Shown in pieces: positions 1 through 8,647 of a stretch of DNA of 62,469 nucleotides. Every line of letters begins with the position of its first letter. Within the stretch, counting starts at the first letter, position 1. The translations under genes and the position numbers were made by a program. Below the pieces are notes generated by a model. It searched no databases and had not been told where the DNA came from. It saw only the letters and a program-made list of their open reading frames with translations. Source of the DNA: Clostridia bacterium (GTDB taxonomy: Bacteria; Bacillota; Clostridia; Oscillospirales; Acutalibacteraceae); assembly GCA_017436285.1 (NCBI GenBank), contig JAFSDL010000050.1, positions 1 to 62,469 on the forward strand, read 5' to 3'.

Positions 1-171
1 GAAGGTGACCTTCGTCGTGAAACAGCTTTCGATATCAAGAGACTTGTAGAAATCGGTTGCTATCGTGGCGTACGCCATCGTAAAGGCCTTCCCGTAAGAG
101 GTCAGCGTTCAAAAACAAACGCACGTACTCGTAAAGGTCCCAAGAAAACGATAGCTAACAAGAAGAAATAA
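1..171 (+). CDS. rpsM: 30S ribosomal protein S13, C-terminal part (5' truncated by window edge)
   Basis: The window opens inside this gene: the frame is open from base 1 and stops at TAA 169-171, giving the last 56 residues. The visible part has the S13 signature ([16 protein letters not shown], then [18 protein letters not shown]) and a very basic tail ending NKKK. S13 sits in the head of the 30S subunit and contacts the 50S subunit and P-site tRNA. The next gene is S11, 18 bases downstream, the usual order in Firmicutes. The N-terminus is outside the window. Confidence 0.95.
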   Translation, partial: EGDLRRETAFDIKRLVEIGCYRGVRHRKGLPVRGQRSKTNARTRKGPKKTIANKKK

Positions 172-189
172 GTCGAAGGAGGTATTAGA

Positions 190-597
190 ATGGCTACAAA
201 AGCAACCGGCAAAAAGAATGCCGGAACACGCAAGCGTCGTGAACGAAAAAATATTGAACGCGGTGCGGCTCATATCCAATCCACCTTCAATAACACAATT
301 GTTACTATTACTGATACTCAAGGTAACGCAGTTTCATGGGCAAGTGCTGGTGAAATGGGCTTCAGAGGTTCTCGTAAGTCCACTCCTTTCGCAGCACAGA
401 CTGCTGCTGAAACAGCAGCTAAGGTTGCTATTGAGCACGGTATGAAAACTGTTGAAGTTTATGTTAAAGGCCCCGGTTCAGGAAGAGAAGCTGCAATCAG
501 AGCATTACAGGTTGCAGGCCTTGATGTTACACTTATTAAAGACGTAACACCCATTCCTCACAACGGATGCCGTCCGCCTAAAAGAAGACGTGTATAA
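190..597 (+). CDS. rpsK: 30S ribosomal protein S11
   Basis: 135 residues, normal length for bacterial S11. After a basic N-terminus it shows the family core: [35 protein letters not shown], then [15 protein letters not shown] and the conserved end [14 protein letters not shown]11 forms part of the 30S platform near the Shine-Dalgarno helix and the E site. Start ATG 190 is preceded by GAAGGAGG at good spacing. It lies between rpsM and rpsD in one ribosomal operon. Confidence 0.98.
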   Translation: MATKATGKKNAGTRKRRERKNIERGAAHIQSTFNNTIVTITDTQGNAVSWASAGEMGFRGSRKSTPFAAQTAAETAAKVAIEHGMKTVEVYVKGPGSGREAAIRALQVAGLDVTLIKDVTPIPHNGCRPPKRRRV

Positions 598-618
598 CAT
601 TATAGGAGGAAACGAATT

Positions 619-1245
619 ATGGCAAGATATACCGGTGCGGTATGTAAGCTTTGCCGCCGCGAGGGCCAGAAGCTCTTTTTAAAGGGTGGCAGATGCTATA
701 CCAATAAATGCGCTTTAGAGCGCCGTTCCTACGCACCCGGCCAGCACGGTCAGGGTCGTAAAAAGATTTCCGAATACGGCATGCAGCTTCGTGAGAAGCA
801 GAAAGCAAGACGTTATTACGGTGTTCTTGAGGGACAGTTCCACAAATATTTCCTTATGGCTGAAAAAATGCCCGGCCAGGCAGGTGAAAACCTCCTCAAG
901 CTTTGCGAAAGCCGTTTGGATAATATTGTTTACCTTCTCGGTTGGGCAGATTCCCGAGCAGAAGGCAGACAGCTTGTTACACACGGTCACTTCTGTGTTA
1001 ACGGCAAAAAGGTTGATATTCCTTCCTACCTTTGCAAGGCAGGGGACGTAGTTTCCATTAAGGAAAAATCAGCACAGACCGACGCATTCAAGAATATTAT
1101 CGAAGCTAACGGCAGTCGTCCTGTTCCCGCTTGGCTCGATATCAATCGTGAAGCTCTCACAGGTAAGGTTGTTAACCTTCCCGAAAGAGATCAGATTGAA
1201 GCTCCTGTTGCTGAGCATCTTATCGTCGAGTTCTATTCGAAATAA
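619..1245 (+). CDS. rpsD: 30S ribosomal protein S4, zinc-binding (C+) type
   Basis: 208 residues, full length. S4 is a primary 16S rRNA binding protein needed for 30S assembly, and in many bacteria it also represses translation of its own operon. Cysteines 9, 12, 26 and 31 form a CxxC...CxxxxC set typical of the zinc-containing S4 form; many genomes also carry a cysteine-free paralogue. The S4 RNA-binding domain is visible around residues 98-160 ([30 protein letters not shown]). The ribosome binding site AGGAGG precedes ATG 619. Confidence 0.98.
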   Translation: MARYTGAVCKLCRREGQKLFLKGGRCYTNKCALERRSYAPGQHGQGRKKISEYGMQLREKQKARRYYGVLEGQFHKYFLMAEKMPGQAGENLLKLCESRLDNIVYLLGWADSRAEGRQLVTHGHFCVNGKKVDIPSYLCKAGDVVSIKEKSAQTDAFKNIIEANGSRPVPAWLDINREALTGKVVNLPERDQIEAPVAEHLIVEFYSK

Positions 1246-1250
1246 TGCTC

Positions 1251-1277
1251 TTTAGCCTCGAGCCTATAAAGGCTAAA
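1251..1277 (+). promoter_or_regulatory. intercistronic hairpin in the rpsD-rpoA gap
   Basis: TTTAGCCT (1251-1258) can pair with AGGCTAAA (1270-1277). It is followed by a C and a run of A rather than T, so it is not a canonical terminator. It could be an mRNA-processing or stability element, or partly attenuate rpoA. The 76-bp gap is otherwise featureless up to the AAGGAGGG ribosome binding site of rpoA. Confidence 0.4.
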
Positions 1278-1321
1278 CAAAAAACGCAGGTTATCTGTGT
1301 AATTTTTAAGGAGGGTTTGGT

Positions 1322-2272
1322 ATGATTGGTATTGAGAAACCCGAAGTAAGATTTACCGGTTCAGCAGAAGATTCAGCATACGGCACATTTGTTGTTGAGC
1401 CTCTTGAAAGAGGTTTTGGTACAACACTTGGTAACAGCCTTCGCAGAGTTCTTCTTTCATCGCTCCCCGGTTATGCAATTACTTCTGTAAAGATTGATAA
1501 TGTTCTTCATGAATTCTCAACAATCCCCAACGTAAAAGAGGATGTAACTGAGATTGTTCTTAACCTTAAGGGCGTTATTCTCAAAATACACGGAGACGGC
1601 CCCAAGATTATGTATATTGAGGCAAATGGCTCCGGTGAAATCACCGCAGGTGACATAAAAGCCGATTCTGAGGTTGAAATTCTCAACCCCGACCATCATA
1701 TTGCTACACTTGATGCTGATGCACATGTAACAATGGAGCTTACTGCAGATAAGGGCAGAGGTTATGTTTCTTCAGACAGAAACAAACAGCTTCTCGAGCC
1801 CGCTATCGGCGTAATTGCTATCGACTCTATTTACACACCTGTTTTAAAGGTGAACTACACAGTTGACAACACTCGTGTAGGTCAGATTACCGACTATGAC
1901 AAGCTCACTATTGATGTTTGGACAGACGGAACAATTTCTGCTAAAGAAGCTGTTTCCTTCGCTGCTAAAATCCTTACTGAGCACCTTAACCTCTTCGTTG
2001 AGCTTTCTGATGAAGTTTCCAACACAGAGATTATGGTTGTTAAGGACGATACATCTATGGGTAAGGTTCTTGAAATGACTATTGAAGAGCTTGACCTTTC
2101 AGTTCGTTCATTTAACTGTCTCAAGAGAGCCGGTATCAATACTGTTGAAGATTTAATCAATAAAACTGAAGACGATATGATGAAGGTTAGAAACCTTGGC
2201 AGAAAATCTCTTGATGAGGTTGTTGCTAAATTGGCTTCTCTCGACCTTTCTCTTCGTGATGAAGACGAATAA
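1322..2272 (+). CDS. rpoA: DNA-directed RNA polymerase subunit alpha
   Basis: 316 residues, typical for Firmicutes. The N-terminal dimerisation/assembly domain (about 1-230) contains [17 protein letters not shown], and the C-terminal domain (about 245-310) carries the DNA/activator-binding helices, with [13 protein letters not shown] and [11 protein letters not shown]. Alpha nucleates polymerase assembly and contacts UP elements and activators. ATG 1322 has the strong ribosome binding site AAGGAGGG upstream. Position between rpsD and rplQ is canonical. Confidence 0.98.
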   Translation: MIGIEKPEVRFTGSAEDSAYGTFVVEPLERGFGTTLGNSLRRVLLSSLPGYAITSVKIDNVLHEFSTIPNVKEDVTEIVLNLKGVILKIHGDGPKIMYIEANGSGEITAGDIKADSEVEILNPDHHIATLDADAHVTMELTADKGRGYVSSDRNKQLLEPAIGVIAIDSIYTPVLKVNYTVDNTRVGQITDYDKLTIDVWTDGTISAKEAVSFAAKILTEHLNLFVELSDEVSNTEIMVVKDDTSMGKVLEMTIEELDLSVRSFNCLKRAGINTVEDLINKTEDDMMKVRNLGRKSLDEVVAKLASLDLSLRDEDE

Positions 2273-2305
2273 GAAATTCGTATTTTCTACAAAGGAGTGA
2301 TTTAG

Positions 2306-2647
2306 ATGCCCGGAACCAGAAAACTCGGCAGAGCAACTGATCATCGTAACGCAATGCTTCGTAATATGGTAACATCTTTACTTGAAAACGGTAAGATGAC
2401 AACAACAGTTACAAGAGCTAAAGAAGTTCGCGCTATGACTGAAAAAATGATTACTCTTGCTAAGGTTGACAGTCTCCACAATAAGAGACAGGCAATGGCA
2501 TATATTACTAAGGAAGATGTCGTTAAAAAGCTTTTTGACGAGATCGCTCCCAAGTACAAAGATGTAAACGGTGGTTACTGCCGTATAATCAAGACTGAAG
2601 CTCGCCGCGGTGACGCAGCAGAGATGTGCATTCTTGAATTAGTTTAA
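2306..2647 (+). CDS. rplQ: 50S ribosomal protein L17
   Basis: 113 residues. It starts [18 protein letters not shown], the L17 signature near the polypeptide exit tunnel of the 50S subunit, followed by [17 protein letters not shown]. The C-terminus ends EMCILELV, as in the family. The ribosome binding site AAAGGAG precedes ATG 2306. It is the last gene of the operon; a strong hairpin terminator begins 6 bases after its stop. Confidence 0.97.
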   Translation: MPGTRKLGRATDHRNAMLRNMVTSLLENGKMTTTVTRAKEVRAMTEKMITLAKVDSLHNKRQAMAYITKEDVVKKLFDEIAPKYKDVNGGYCRIIKTEARRGDAAEMCILELV

Positions 2648-2652
2648 AATGA

Positions 2653-2692
2653 AAAAGTTGCTTGACTCTGAGGTCAAGCAACTTTTGATTTT
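2653..2692 (+). terminator. Rho-independent terminator of the rpsM-rplQ operon
   Basis: A perfect 14-bp stem (AAAAGTTGCTTGAC, 2653-2666, with GTCAAGCAACTTTT, 2673-2686) and a 6-base loop, followed by a short T-rich stretch. It begins right after the rplQ stop. Confidence 0.9.
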
Positions 2693-2693
2693 A

Positions 2694-2739
2694 TGACCAT
2701 ATCAGAAAAACTTAAGTTTTTCTGATATGGTCATATTTA
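2694..2739 (-). terminator. 40-bp perfect palindrome, probable terminator for murC
   Basis: Bases 2694-2733 are a perfect inverted repeat with arms of 20 bp and no spacer (TGACCATATCAG...CTGATATGGTCA). It lies between the convergent rplQ and murC genes, 10 bases from the murC stop codon. It probably terminates minus-strand transcription, although no long T-run follows on that strand; it would also back up the rplQ terminator. Confidence 0.65.
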
Positions 2740-2742
2740 TTA

Positions 2743-4113
2743 TTATTCTTTATCTAATATTATTTTTGCAATTTTATAAACATCGCCGCAACCGAGGGTG
2801 AGCACCAAATCGCCTTCTGTGATATTTTCCTTAAGATAATCGGCAACCTTCCGGAAGGTATCAAACCAAACAGAGCCATCAATTTCATCCGCAAGGTCCT
2901 GAGTTGTAATTCCGTAGGTGTTGATTTCTCTTGAACCCATAATCTCGGTCAAAACAACCTTATCTGCAATAGAAAGTGCTTCAGCGAAAGCATTGAGATG
3001 CATCTTTGTGCGACTGAATGTGAATGGCTGGAAAACTGCCCAAACACGCTTATAATCCATTCTTTTTGCGGCAGAGAGGGTAACCTCAAGCTCTGCGGGG
3101 TGGTGAGCGTAGTCATCAACAATATCTGCACCGTTGTATGTGCCTAAAAATTCAAAGCGTCTGCCTGCACCTTTAAAGGTAAGAATACTGTTTTTGCACT
3201 GTTCAACACTTGCACCGCAGTACATAGCAGAAGCAATAGCTGCAAGGGAGTTGAGAACATTGTGTTCACCGGGGACACTTAATTCTATTCTTGTTTTAAA
3301 TTCACCATCAATGTAAAGGTCATAACAGGGGAAAGCGCCATTGTTATAGCCGATATTTTTAGCAACGTATTTGCAATTATCATTAGTGCCGAAAGAAATT
3401 AAAGCTTTTCCTTCGCTTATCCCTTTGATACTGTCAAGAGTGTTTTTGTCATCGCCATTATAGATAACAGCTTTTGTCGACATATCTGCAAATTTCCTGA
3501 AAGATGCTTCAAGATTTTCCAAAGTTTTGAAATACTCCATATGGTCCCGGTCAACATTGAGAATAACGCTGATATCAGGCGTTAAATCAAGGAAGGTATC
3601 CTTATATTCACAAGCCTCGCAAACGAGAATATCGCTTTTACCAACTCTGCCGTTAGTGCCGGTAAGAGGTAATTTACCACCTATAACTGCAGAGGGGTCA
3701 AAATCATTATCTATTAAAATATGGGTGAGCATTGATGTAACAGTGGTTTTGCCGTGAGTTCCGCAAACACCGATGCAATTATCATATTTCCTTGTGAAAT
3801 AACCGAATAATTTGCTTCGCTCAAAGGTGGGAATACCGCTTTCTTTTGCCGCAACAAGCTCAGGATTATCGGGGAGAAGAGCGGCAGTGTAAACCACCAT
3901 ATCTGCACCCTCAACATTTTCTGCCTTTTGCCCCATTATAACGGGAATACCTAAAGCACGAATACGCTTTAAGGTATCAGACTCGTTATTATCTGAGCCT
4001 GTAAGGTAATGACCCTGGGCGTGTAAAATTTCTGCAAGGGGACACATACCGCTACCGCCGATACCTATAAAATGTATTCTTTTAGCTGATTTTATAACAT
4101 CATCAATTAACAT
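2743..4113 (-). CDS. murC: UDP-N-acetylmuramate--L-alanine ligase
   Basis: 456 residues, full length for MurC, the cytoplasmic ATP-dependent enzyme that adds L-alanine to UDP-MurNAc as the first step of the peptidoglycan stem peptide. Visible: the N-terminal nucleotide-binding loop HFIGIGGSGM (residues 14-23), the ATP loop GTHGKTT (118-124), the central Mur motif (ILNVDRDHMEYF) and the C-terminal DDYAHHPAE motif. ATG is preceded by AAAGGA on the minus strand. It is transcribed alone, convergent with rplQ. Confidence 0.97.
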   Translation of the reverse strand: MLIDDVIKSAKRIHFIGIGGSGMCPLAEILHAQGHYLTGSDNNESDTLKRIRALGIPVIMGQKAENVEGADMVVYTAALLPDNPELVAAKESGIPTFERSKLFGYFTRKYDNCIGVCGTHGKTTVTSMLTHILIDNDFDPSAVIGGKLPLTGTNGRVGKSDILVCEACEYKDTFLDLTPDISVILNVDRDHMEYFKTLENLEASFRKFADMSTKAVIYNGDDKNTLDSIKGISEGKALISFGTNDNCKYVAKNIGYNNGAFPCYDLYIDGEFKTRIELSVPGEHNVLNSLAAIASAMYCGASVEQCKNSILTFKGAGRRFEFLGTYNGADIVDDYAHHPAELEVTLSAAKRMDYKRVWAVFQPFTFSRTKMHLNAFAEALSIADKVVLTEIMGSREINTYGITTQDLADEIDGSVWFDTFRKVADYLKENITEGDLVLTLGCGDVYKIAKIILDKE

Positions 4114-4190
4114 ATCAAAAATCCTTTCGGACTTATTTTAACATTAAAATTATACTCCAATAAAAAAGAAAAATAAACCCCTAAAAGAGA

Positions 4191-4676
4191 TTATCTGTTG
4201 AATAAATTTCTTTTCTCAAGACTTTTTCTTAAAAGTGTGCCTAAAATACCGCAGGAAACAATTTCTCCAAGGCAAACAGTTAAGGCGAAAAACAAGAAGG
4301 TACCTTCTAAATTATAGACATTCAGAAGCACAAAAGGAACAATAATTGTGTTTGCGATTATTGGTGGGAGCGTTGCGAGGATTTTATGCTTTTTAAGGAA
4401 ATATGTTCCCAAAGCACCGATTAAGGTTGCAAGGCTTCCAAAAACCACATCCCACATAGCACACCCTGTGAGAATATTTGCAAGAACACATCCTGCAAAA
4501 AGACCGGGGATTGCTGCAGGGGTAAATAGTGGCAAAATTGTCAATGCTTCTGAAAATCTTACCTGTACTGCAAAGCTTGCAAGCCCCATAGCAGAAGCAA
4601 TGTAGGTTAAAACAACATAGAGAGCAGCTATAATTGCCGCAATAGATAGGTTAATGATTTTCTTTCTGTTTTTCAT
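4191..4676 (-). CDS. queT: QueT family queuosine-precursor transporter (ECF S component)
   Basis: 161 residues with five to six hydrophobic helices. The family motif VQVRFSEALTILPLFTPAAI followed by PGLFAGCVLANIL matches QueT/DUF988 proteins, the substrate-binding S component that imports preQ1-type precursors of the tRNA base queuosine through a shared ECF module. A preQ1-like riboswitch fold lies just upstream of the start codon, which independently supports the substrate. No tRNA-modification gene is adjacent; dusB at 9.8 kb is unrelated to queuosine. Confidence 0.88.
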   Translation of the reverse strand: MKNRKKIINLSIAAIIAALYVVLTYIASAMGLASFAVQVRFSEALTILPLFTPAAIPGLFAGCVLANILTGCAMWDVVFGSLATLIGALGTYFLKKHKILATLPPIIANTIIVPFVLLNVYNLEGTFLFFALTVCLGEIVSCGILGTLLRKSLEKRNLFNR

Positions 4677-4687
4677 TTTTTAATCAA

Positions 4688-4729
4688 CTCCATAGTTTTG
4701 TTTTGTGTGAGGATGGTTTCGAACTCACA
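4688..4729 (-). promoter_or_regulatory. preQ1-I-like riboswitch in the queT leader
   Basis: Read on the minus strand, stem UGUGAG/CUCACA (4729-4724 with 4711-4706) encloses a 12-nt loop beginning UUC and ending ACCAUC. An A-rich tail (CAAAACAAAACUAUGGAG) follows that can pair back to the loop (CCAU with AUGG). This is the stem, 12-nt loop, A-rich tail and pseudoknot arrangement of preQ1 class I. The tail includes GGAG, the probable queT ribosome binding site 11 bases before ATG, so ligand binding would be expected to repress translation. Confidence 0.75.
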
Positions 4730-4771
4730 TTTTGTATAAAAAAAGCAAGGATTTTTCGTATATAAAAAGCA

Positions 4772-4800
4772 TTGCTTATTTTAAATAAAAAAGATATTAT
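4772..4800 (+). promoter_or_regulatory. sigma-A-type promoter for the ThuA gene
   Basis: TTGCTT (4772-4777), a 17-bp spacer and TATTAT (4795-4800), 35 bases before the ThuA start codon. The flanking DNA is very AT-rich. Confidence 0.5.
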
Positions 4801-4835
4801 ATAAATAAATTATTCCCATAAGAAAGGGTGTTTTT

Positions 4836-5570
4836 ATGATTAATGTAACAATCTGGAACGAAGGCAGACACGAAAGAGAAAGCGAATCAGTTGCTAAGGT
4901 TTACCCCAAGGGTATTCACGGCTGTATTGCAGAATTTTTAGGCACTGATGAAGAGCTTAATATTACAACTGCAACTCTTGATGATGCTGATAATGGTCTC
5001 CCTGAAAACGTTCTTGAAAATACTGATGTTCTTCTTTGGTGGGGGCATATGGCACACGAATGTGTTCCTGATGACCTTGTTGAAAGAGTTTATAACCGTG
5101 TTATGAGAGGTATGGGCTTTATTGCACTTCATTCTGCTCATTTTTCAAAGCCATTTAAAAAGCTTATGGGCACAACCTGTTCTCTTAAATGGCGCGATGG
5201 CGACAGAGAAAGACTCTGGTGTATAAATCCTGCTCACCCCATAGCAAAGGGTGTTCCCGAGCAGTTCGATATTCCTGTTGAGGAAATGTATGGTGAACGC
5301 TTTGATATTCCTCAACCCGATGAGCTTGTTTTTATCGGTTGGTTCAAGGGTGGCGAGGTTTTCCGTTCAGGCTGTTGCTACCAGAGGGGCTTGGGAAAGG
5401 TTTTCTATTTCCAGCCCGGTCACGAGGAAAATCCCACATATTATATTCCCGAGATTCAGAAGATTATCAATAACGCTGTTCATTGGGTGGCACCAAATAA
5501 TATTGTTCCTGAAATAGATTGTCCTTGGGTAGAATCAGTTGAAGAGAATTATAATGGTGACAACAAATAA
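4836..5570 (+). CDS. ThuA domain-containing protein
   Basis: 244 residues. ThuA-like proteins have a class I glutamine-amidotransferase-like fold and are linked to trehalose and other sugar metabolism; the exact reaction is unsettled. Visible features are the early strand VTIWNEGRHER, LLWWGHMAHECV, GFIALHSAHFSKPFKKLMG and the C-terminal GKVFYFQPGHEENPTYY, which match the family throughout. There is no signal peptide, so it is likely cytoplasmic. It is followed 49 bases later by an SGNH hydrolase on the same strand, possibly co-transcribed. Confidence 0.88.
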   Translation: MINVTIWNEGRHERESESVAKVYPKGIHGCIAEFLGTDEELNITTATLDDADNGLPENVLENTDVLLWWGHMAHECVPDDLVERVYNRVMRGMGFIALHSAHFSKPFKKLMGTTCSLKWRDGDRERLWCINPAHPIAKGVPEQFDIPVEEMYGERFDIPQPDELVFIGWFKGGEVFRSGCCYQRGLGKVFYFQPGHEENPTYYIPEIQKIINNAVHWVAPNNIVPEIDCPWVESVEENYNGDNK

Positions 5571-5619
5571 GTAGTATATCACATATTTTAGTTTGTATCA
5601 ATAAAAAGGTCGTGGAATT

Positions 5620-6234
5620 ATGATAAAATTTGTTTTTCAGGGTGATTCAATAACTGATGCTAACCGCAACAGAGATGACATTAATAACTATGGTTATGGT
5701 TATCCTAATCTCGTTGCATCAGAGCTTATGTGCAAATACCCGGGTAAATATGAATTTATAAATGAGGGTATAAGCGGTGACAGAATCGTTGATTTGTATG
5801 CAAGAATCAAACAGGATTTGATTAACCATAATCCTGATTATCTTTCAATTCTTATTGGTGTTAATGATGTGTGGCACGAATTAAATGAGCAAAACGGTGT
5901 TGCCGCACCTAAATTTGAAAAGGTTTATTCAATGCTTATTGAAGAAATTAAAGAGGCACTACCAAATATAAAAATATTCATTTTAGAGCCCTTTGTTCTC
6001 AAGGGTTCAGGAACTGAAAGATACTTTGATGAATTTCTCGCAGATATTAAATTACATTCTCAAGCTGCAAAAAATGTTGCAGAAAAATATGGTTTAACAT
6101 TTATTCCGCTTCAGGAAAAATTTGATGAAGCCTCTCTTCTTATGCCACCAACCTATTGGACAGCAGATGGTGTTCATCCTACTGCAGCAGGTCATGCTTT
6201 AATTAAGGAAGAGCTTGTGAAAAATATAATATAA
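5620..6234 (+). CDS. SGNH/GDSL family hydrolase
   Basis: 204 residues. Block I FQGDSITDANRN carries the nucleophilic Ser, block III ILIGVNDVW carries the Asn, and the end WTADGVHPTAAGHALI supplies the Asp-x-x-His pair. This is a complete SGNH catalytic set for an esterase or deacetylase. There is no signal peptide, so it acts in the cytoplasm, possibly on acetylated sugars given the neighbouring ThuA gene. The true substrate cannot be read from sequence. Confidence 0.9.
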   Translation: MIKFVFQGDSITDANRNRDDINNYGYGYPNLVASELMCKYPGKYEFINEGISGDRIVDLYARIKQDLINHNPDYLSILIGVNDVWHELNEQNGVAAPKFEKVYSMLIEEIKEALPNIKIFILEPFVLKGSGTERYFDEFLADIKLHSQAAKNVAEKYGLTFIPLQEKFDEASLLMPPTYWTADGVHPTAAGHALIKEELVKNII

Positions 6235-6235
6235 C

Positions 6236-6270
6236 AAAAAATCAGTCCGTTTTGAACGGGCTGATTTTTA
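6236..6270. terminator. bidirectional terminator between SGNH hydrolase and MBL genes
   Basis: AAAAATCAGTCCGTT pairs with AACGGGCTGATTTTT around a short TTG loop. Runs of A and T on the two sides let it serve both converging genes. Confidence 0.88.
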
Positions 6271-7065
6271 TTATACCACTAAAGGCTTATCATTGTTTTC
6301 AGGCTCTGCTACTCTGAGAATATAGTCCCTGTTTTCCAAAGCACCCATTTCACAAAGGGCACCCGTTGCGGTTTTGTAAGCAAGGTCAGGAGTATTGTTT
6401 TCCTGACTTAAATGAGCTAAAACAAAATGTGTTGTGCCTTTGTTTACAAGAGCTCTCAGGGTATCTGCACAAGCATCATTTGAAAGGTGACCAATATCCG
6501 ATAAAATTCTTTTTTGAAGAGTATAGGGATAAGGACCGCTTCTAAGCATAGCAATATCGTGGTTTGATTCAATATAAACGAGGTTGCATCCGGTTATTTT
6601 AGAAAGAATCTCACTTGTTATGTAGCCCGTATCCGTTGCAACAGCAACCTTTGTTAAGCCGTCAGTACCTGTAATAACATAGCCTCTTCCGTCTGCACAG
6701 TCGTGAGAGGTTTTGAAATTCTCAATTTTCAGACCTGCAATTTCAATAGGCGAATCGGGGAGAGTGATGTCTATATGTTTTTCTGAAAGAGTGCCTTTTC
6801 TCTTTAAAGCTAAAAGTGTTCCGTTTGGAGCATAAACAGGTATTTTATGCTTTGCGGCAAACACACTTAAACCACCAACGTGGTCTGTATGCTCGTGGGT
6901 TAAAAGAATTGCTCGCACCTGACTTATGTCAATACCCATATTATTCAGCATTTCATTTGTTTGTTTGGCACTTCTGCCCACATCAATGAGAACACCACCA
7001 TCCTGATCACCGATGTAAACAGAATTGCCCCTGCTCGAAGAGAACAGGGGACAAAACTTAATCAT
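6271..7065 (-). CDS. MBL-fold metallohydrolase, YycJ/WalJ-like
   Basis: 264 residues. The opening FCPLFSSSRGNSVYI and the metal motif LLTHEHTDHVGGL (HxHxDH) match the YycJ/WalJ (VicX) group, whose members often sit beside walRK and have been proposed to act in DNA repair or cell-wall control. Later metal ligands include ESNHD and VLAHLSQENN. No walRK is nearby; instead it lies 5 bases downstream of murA, so the two are probably one operon. Its ribosome binding site AGGA lies at the murA stop codon. Confidence 0.88.
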   Translation of the reverse strand: MIKFCPLFSSSRGNSVYIGDQDGGVLIDVGRSAKQTNEMLNNMGIDISQVRAILLTHEHTDHVGGLSVFAAKHKIPVYAPNGTLLALKRKGTLSEKHIDITLPDSPIEIAGLKIENFKTSHDCADGRGYVITGTDGLTKVAVATDTGYITSEILSKITGCNLVYIESNHDIAMLRSGPYPYTLQKRILSDIGHLSNDACADTLRALVNKGTTHFVLAHLSQENNTPDLAYKTATGALCEMGALENRDYILRVAEPENNDKPLVV

Positions 7066-7070
7066 ATTTA

Positions 7071-8339
7071 TTATTCCTCTTCAAAATTTACTCTTGCAAT
7101 TTCTGCGCCTACGCCTATAAGCTTTTCGACGAGGTTTTCATAACCTCTGTCAATAAGCTTGATATTACCGACAGTAGTTTCTCCATCTGCCATAAGACCT
7201 GCAATAACCATTGCGGCACCTGCTCTTAAATCATCTGCCTCAACGGGAGCGGCACGAAGCTTGTCTACACCGGTGATGAGAGCGGTGTCACCATTTACGA
7301 TGATATTTGCGCCCATTCTTCTTAACTGGTCGATGTATTTAAAGCGATTATCCCAAACATCTTCAACAACTGTGCTTGTACCGTTGCAAAGGCAGAGCAT
7401 AGCTGCAAATTGGGGTTGCATATCTGTGGGGAAGCCCGGGTGAGGACTTGTTTTTACTCTGCAAGCCTTCATTTTTCCGCCCTCGGAAATAATTCTTACA
7501 CTTTCATCATATTCAATAACTGTAACACCACAGTCCTCAATCTTATTTGTGATTGATTCAAGGTGCTTCGGAATAACATTATCAATGGTAACATCGCCAC
7601 CAACTGCAGCAGCGGCAACCATATAAGTACCTGCTTCAATCTGGTCGGGGATTATGGAATAGGTGCAACCGTGCATTTCTTCAACACCACGGATTTTGAT
7701 AACCTCTGTACCTGCACCGCGAACATCCGCACCCATAGAGTTAAGGAAGTTTGCAAGGTCAACAATATGAGGCTCTCTTGCGGCATTTTCAATAACGGTA
7801 AGCCCTTTTGCCTTAACTGCGGCAAGCATAGCGTTAATTGTTGCACCAACAGAAACAACATCAAGATAAATTGATGAACCGTAAAGCTCGTCCGCCTTAA
7901 CATCAACAATTGCATTTTCAACATCAACAGTAGCACCTAACGCTTCAAAAGCCTTAATATGCTGGTCAATGGGACGCACACCGAAATAACAACCACCGGG
8001 AAGAGCAACACAAGCTTTACCGAAATTGCTTAAAAGCGCACCTAAAAGATAATAGGAAGCACGAAGCTTGCTTGTCATTTTATCAGGAATTGTAACGGGA
8101 GTTACATTCTTGACATCTACAAGTATTACATTAGGCTCGGGTTTAGCAACCTCTGCACCTAAAAATTCAAGAATTCTGATCATCATACGGACATCGCTGA
8201 TATCCGGAACATTTTCTATTCTGCAAACATCCCCTGCAAAAACAGATGCTGCAATTATGGGTAAAGCGGCATTTTTTGCACCGCTGATATTTATATTACC
8301 GTGAAGCTTGTTGCCACCGTGAATAACAAACTTTTCCAC
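7071..8339 (-). CDS. murA: UDP-N-acetylglucosamine 1-carboxyvinyltransferase
   Basis: 422 residues. MurA transfers enolpyruvate from PEP to UDP-GlcNAc, the committed cytoplasmic step of peptidoglycan synthesis and the fosfomycin target. It has the ISGAKNAALP motif and PGGCYFGVRPIDQH, where Cys117 is the catalytic, fosfomycin-reactive residue. I start at GTG 8339 because AAGGAG lies 8 bases upstream. The GTG at 8348, three codons earlier and in frame, would have no spacing to the ribosome binding site. Firmicutes often have a second murA elsewhere. Confidence 0.95.
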   Translation of the reverse strand: MEKFVIHGGNKLHGNINISGAKNAALPIIAASVFAGDVCRIENVPDISDVRMMIRILEFLGAEVAKPEPNVILVDVKNVTPVTIPDKMTSKLRASYYLLGALLSNFGKACVALPGGCYFGVRPIDQHIKAFEALGATVDVENAIVDVKADELYGSSIYLDVVSVGATINAMLAAVKAKGLTVIENAAREPHIVDLANFLNSMGADVRGAGTEVIKIRGVEEMHGCTYSIIPDQIEAGTYMVAAAAVGGDVTIDNVIPKHLESITNKIEDCGVTVIEYDESVRIISEGGKMKACRVKTSPHPGFPTDMQPQFAAMLCLCNGTSTVVEDVWDNRFKYIDQLRRMGANIIVNGDTALITGVDKLRAAPVEADDLRAGAAMVIAGLMADGETTVGNIKLIDRGYENLVEKLIGVGAEIARVNFEEE

Positions 8340-8348
8340 AAACCGCAC

Positions 8349-8647
8349 TCCTTTTTAGAGTAATTTTATGTTTATAAATGTCCTCAAGCGGACAGAAGAA
8401 AAAGTCGCATATATACAAATATAGTATAACACTTTATGCTGAAAAAAGAAAGTGTTATTTATAATAATCATAGGTTTATTTTTATATAAAATTTGTGCGT
8501 TTTTTTGTAATAGTTTACAAATAAAACCATTCTTCCAATATTTATACAATGACTTACACCAACATCTTGTGTTAACATATACACATTCATTGTCATTTCC
8601 ACTCGTTTTACAGTCAATGAAAATATTTATATACGAGGTGTTTTTCT
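8349..8647. other. AT-rich divergent intergenic region
   Basis: About 300 bases between divergent murA and the SH3/C39-like gene, very AT-rich. A TATACT-like -10 is visible on the minus strand near 8429-8434, upstream of murA. The plus-strand gene has GAGGTG 9 bases before its ATG. I see no convincing RNA gene, repeat or short coding frame here. Confidence 0.45.
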
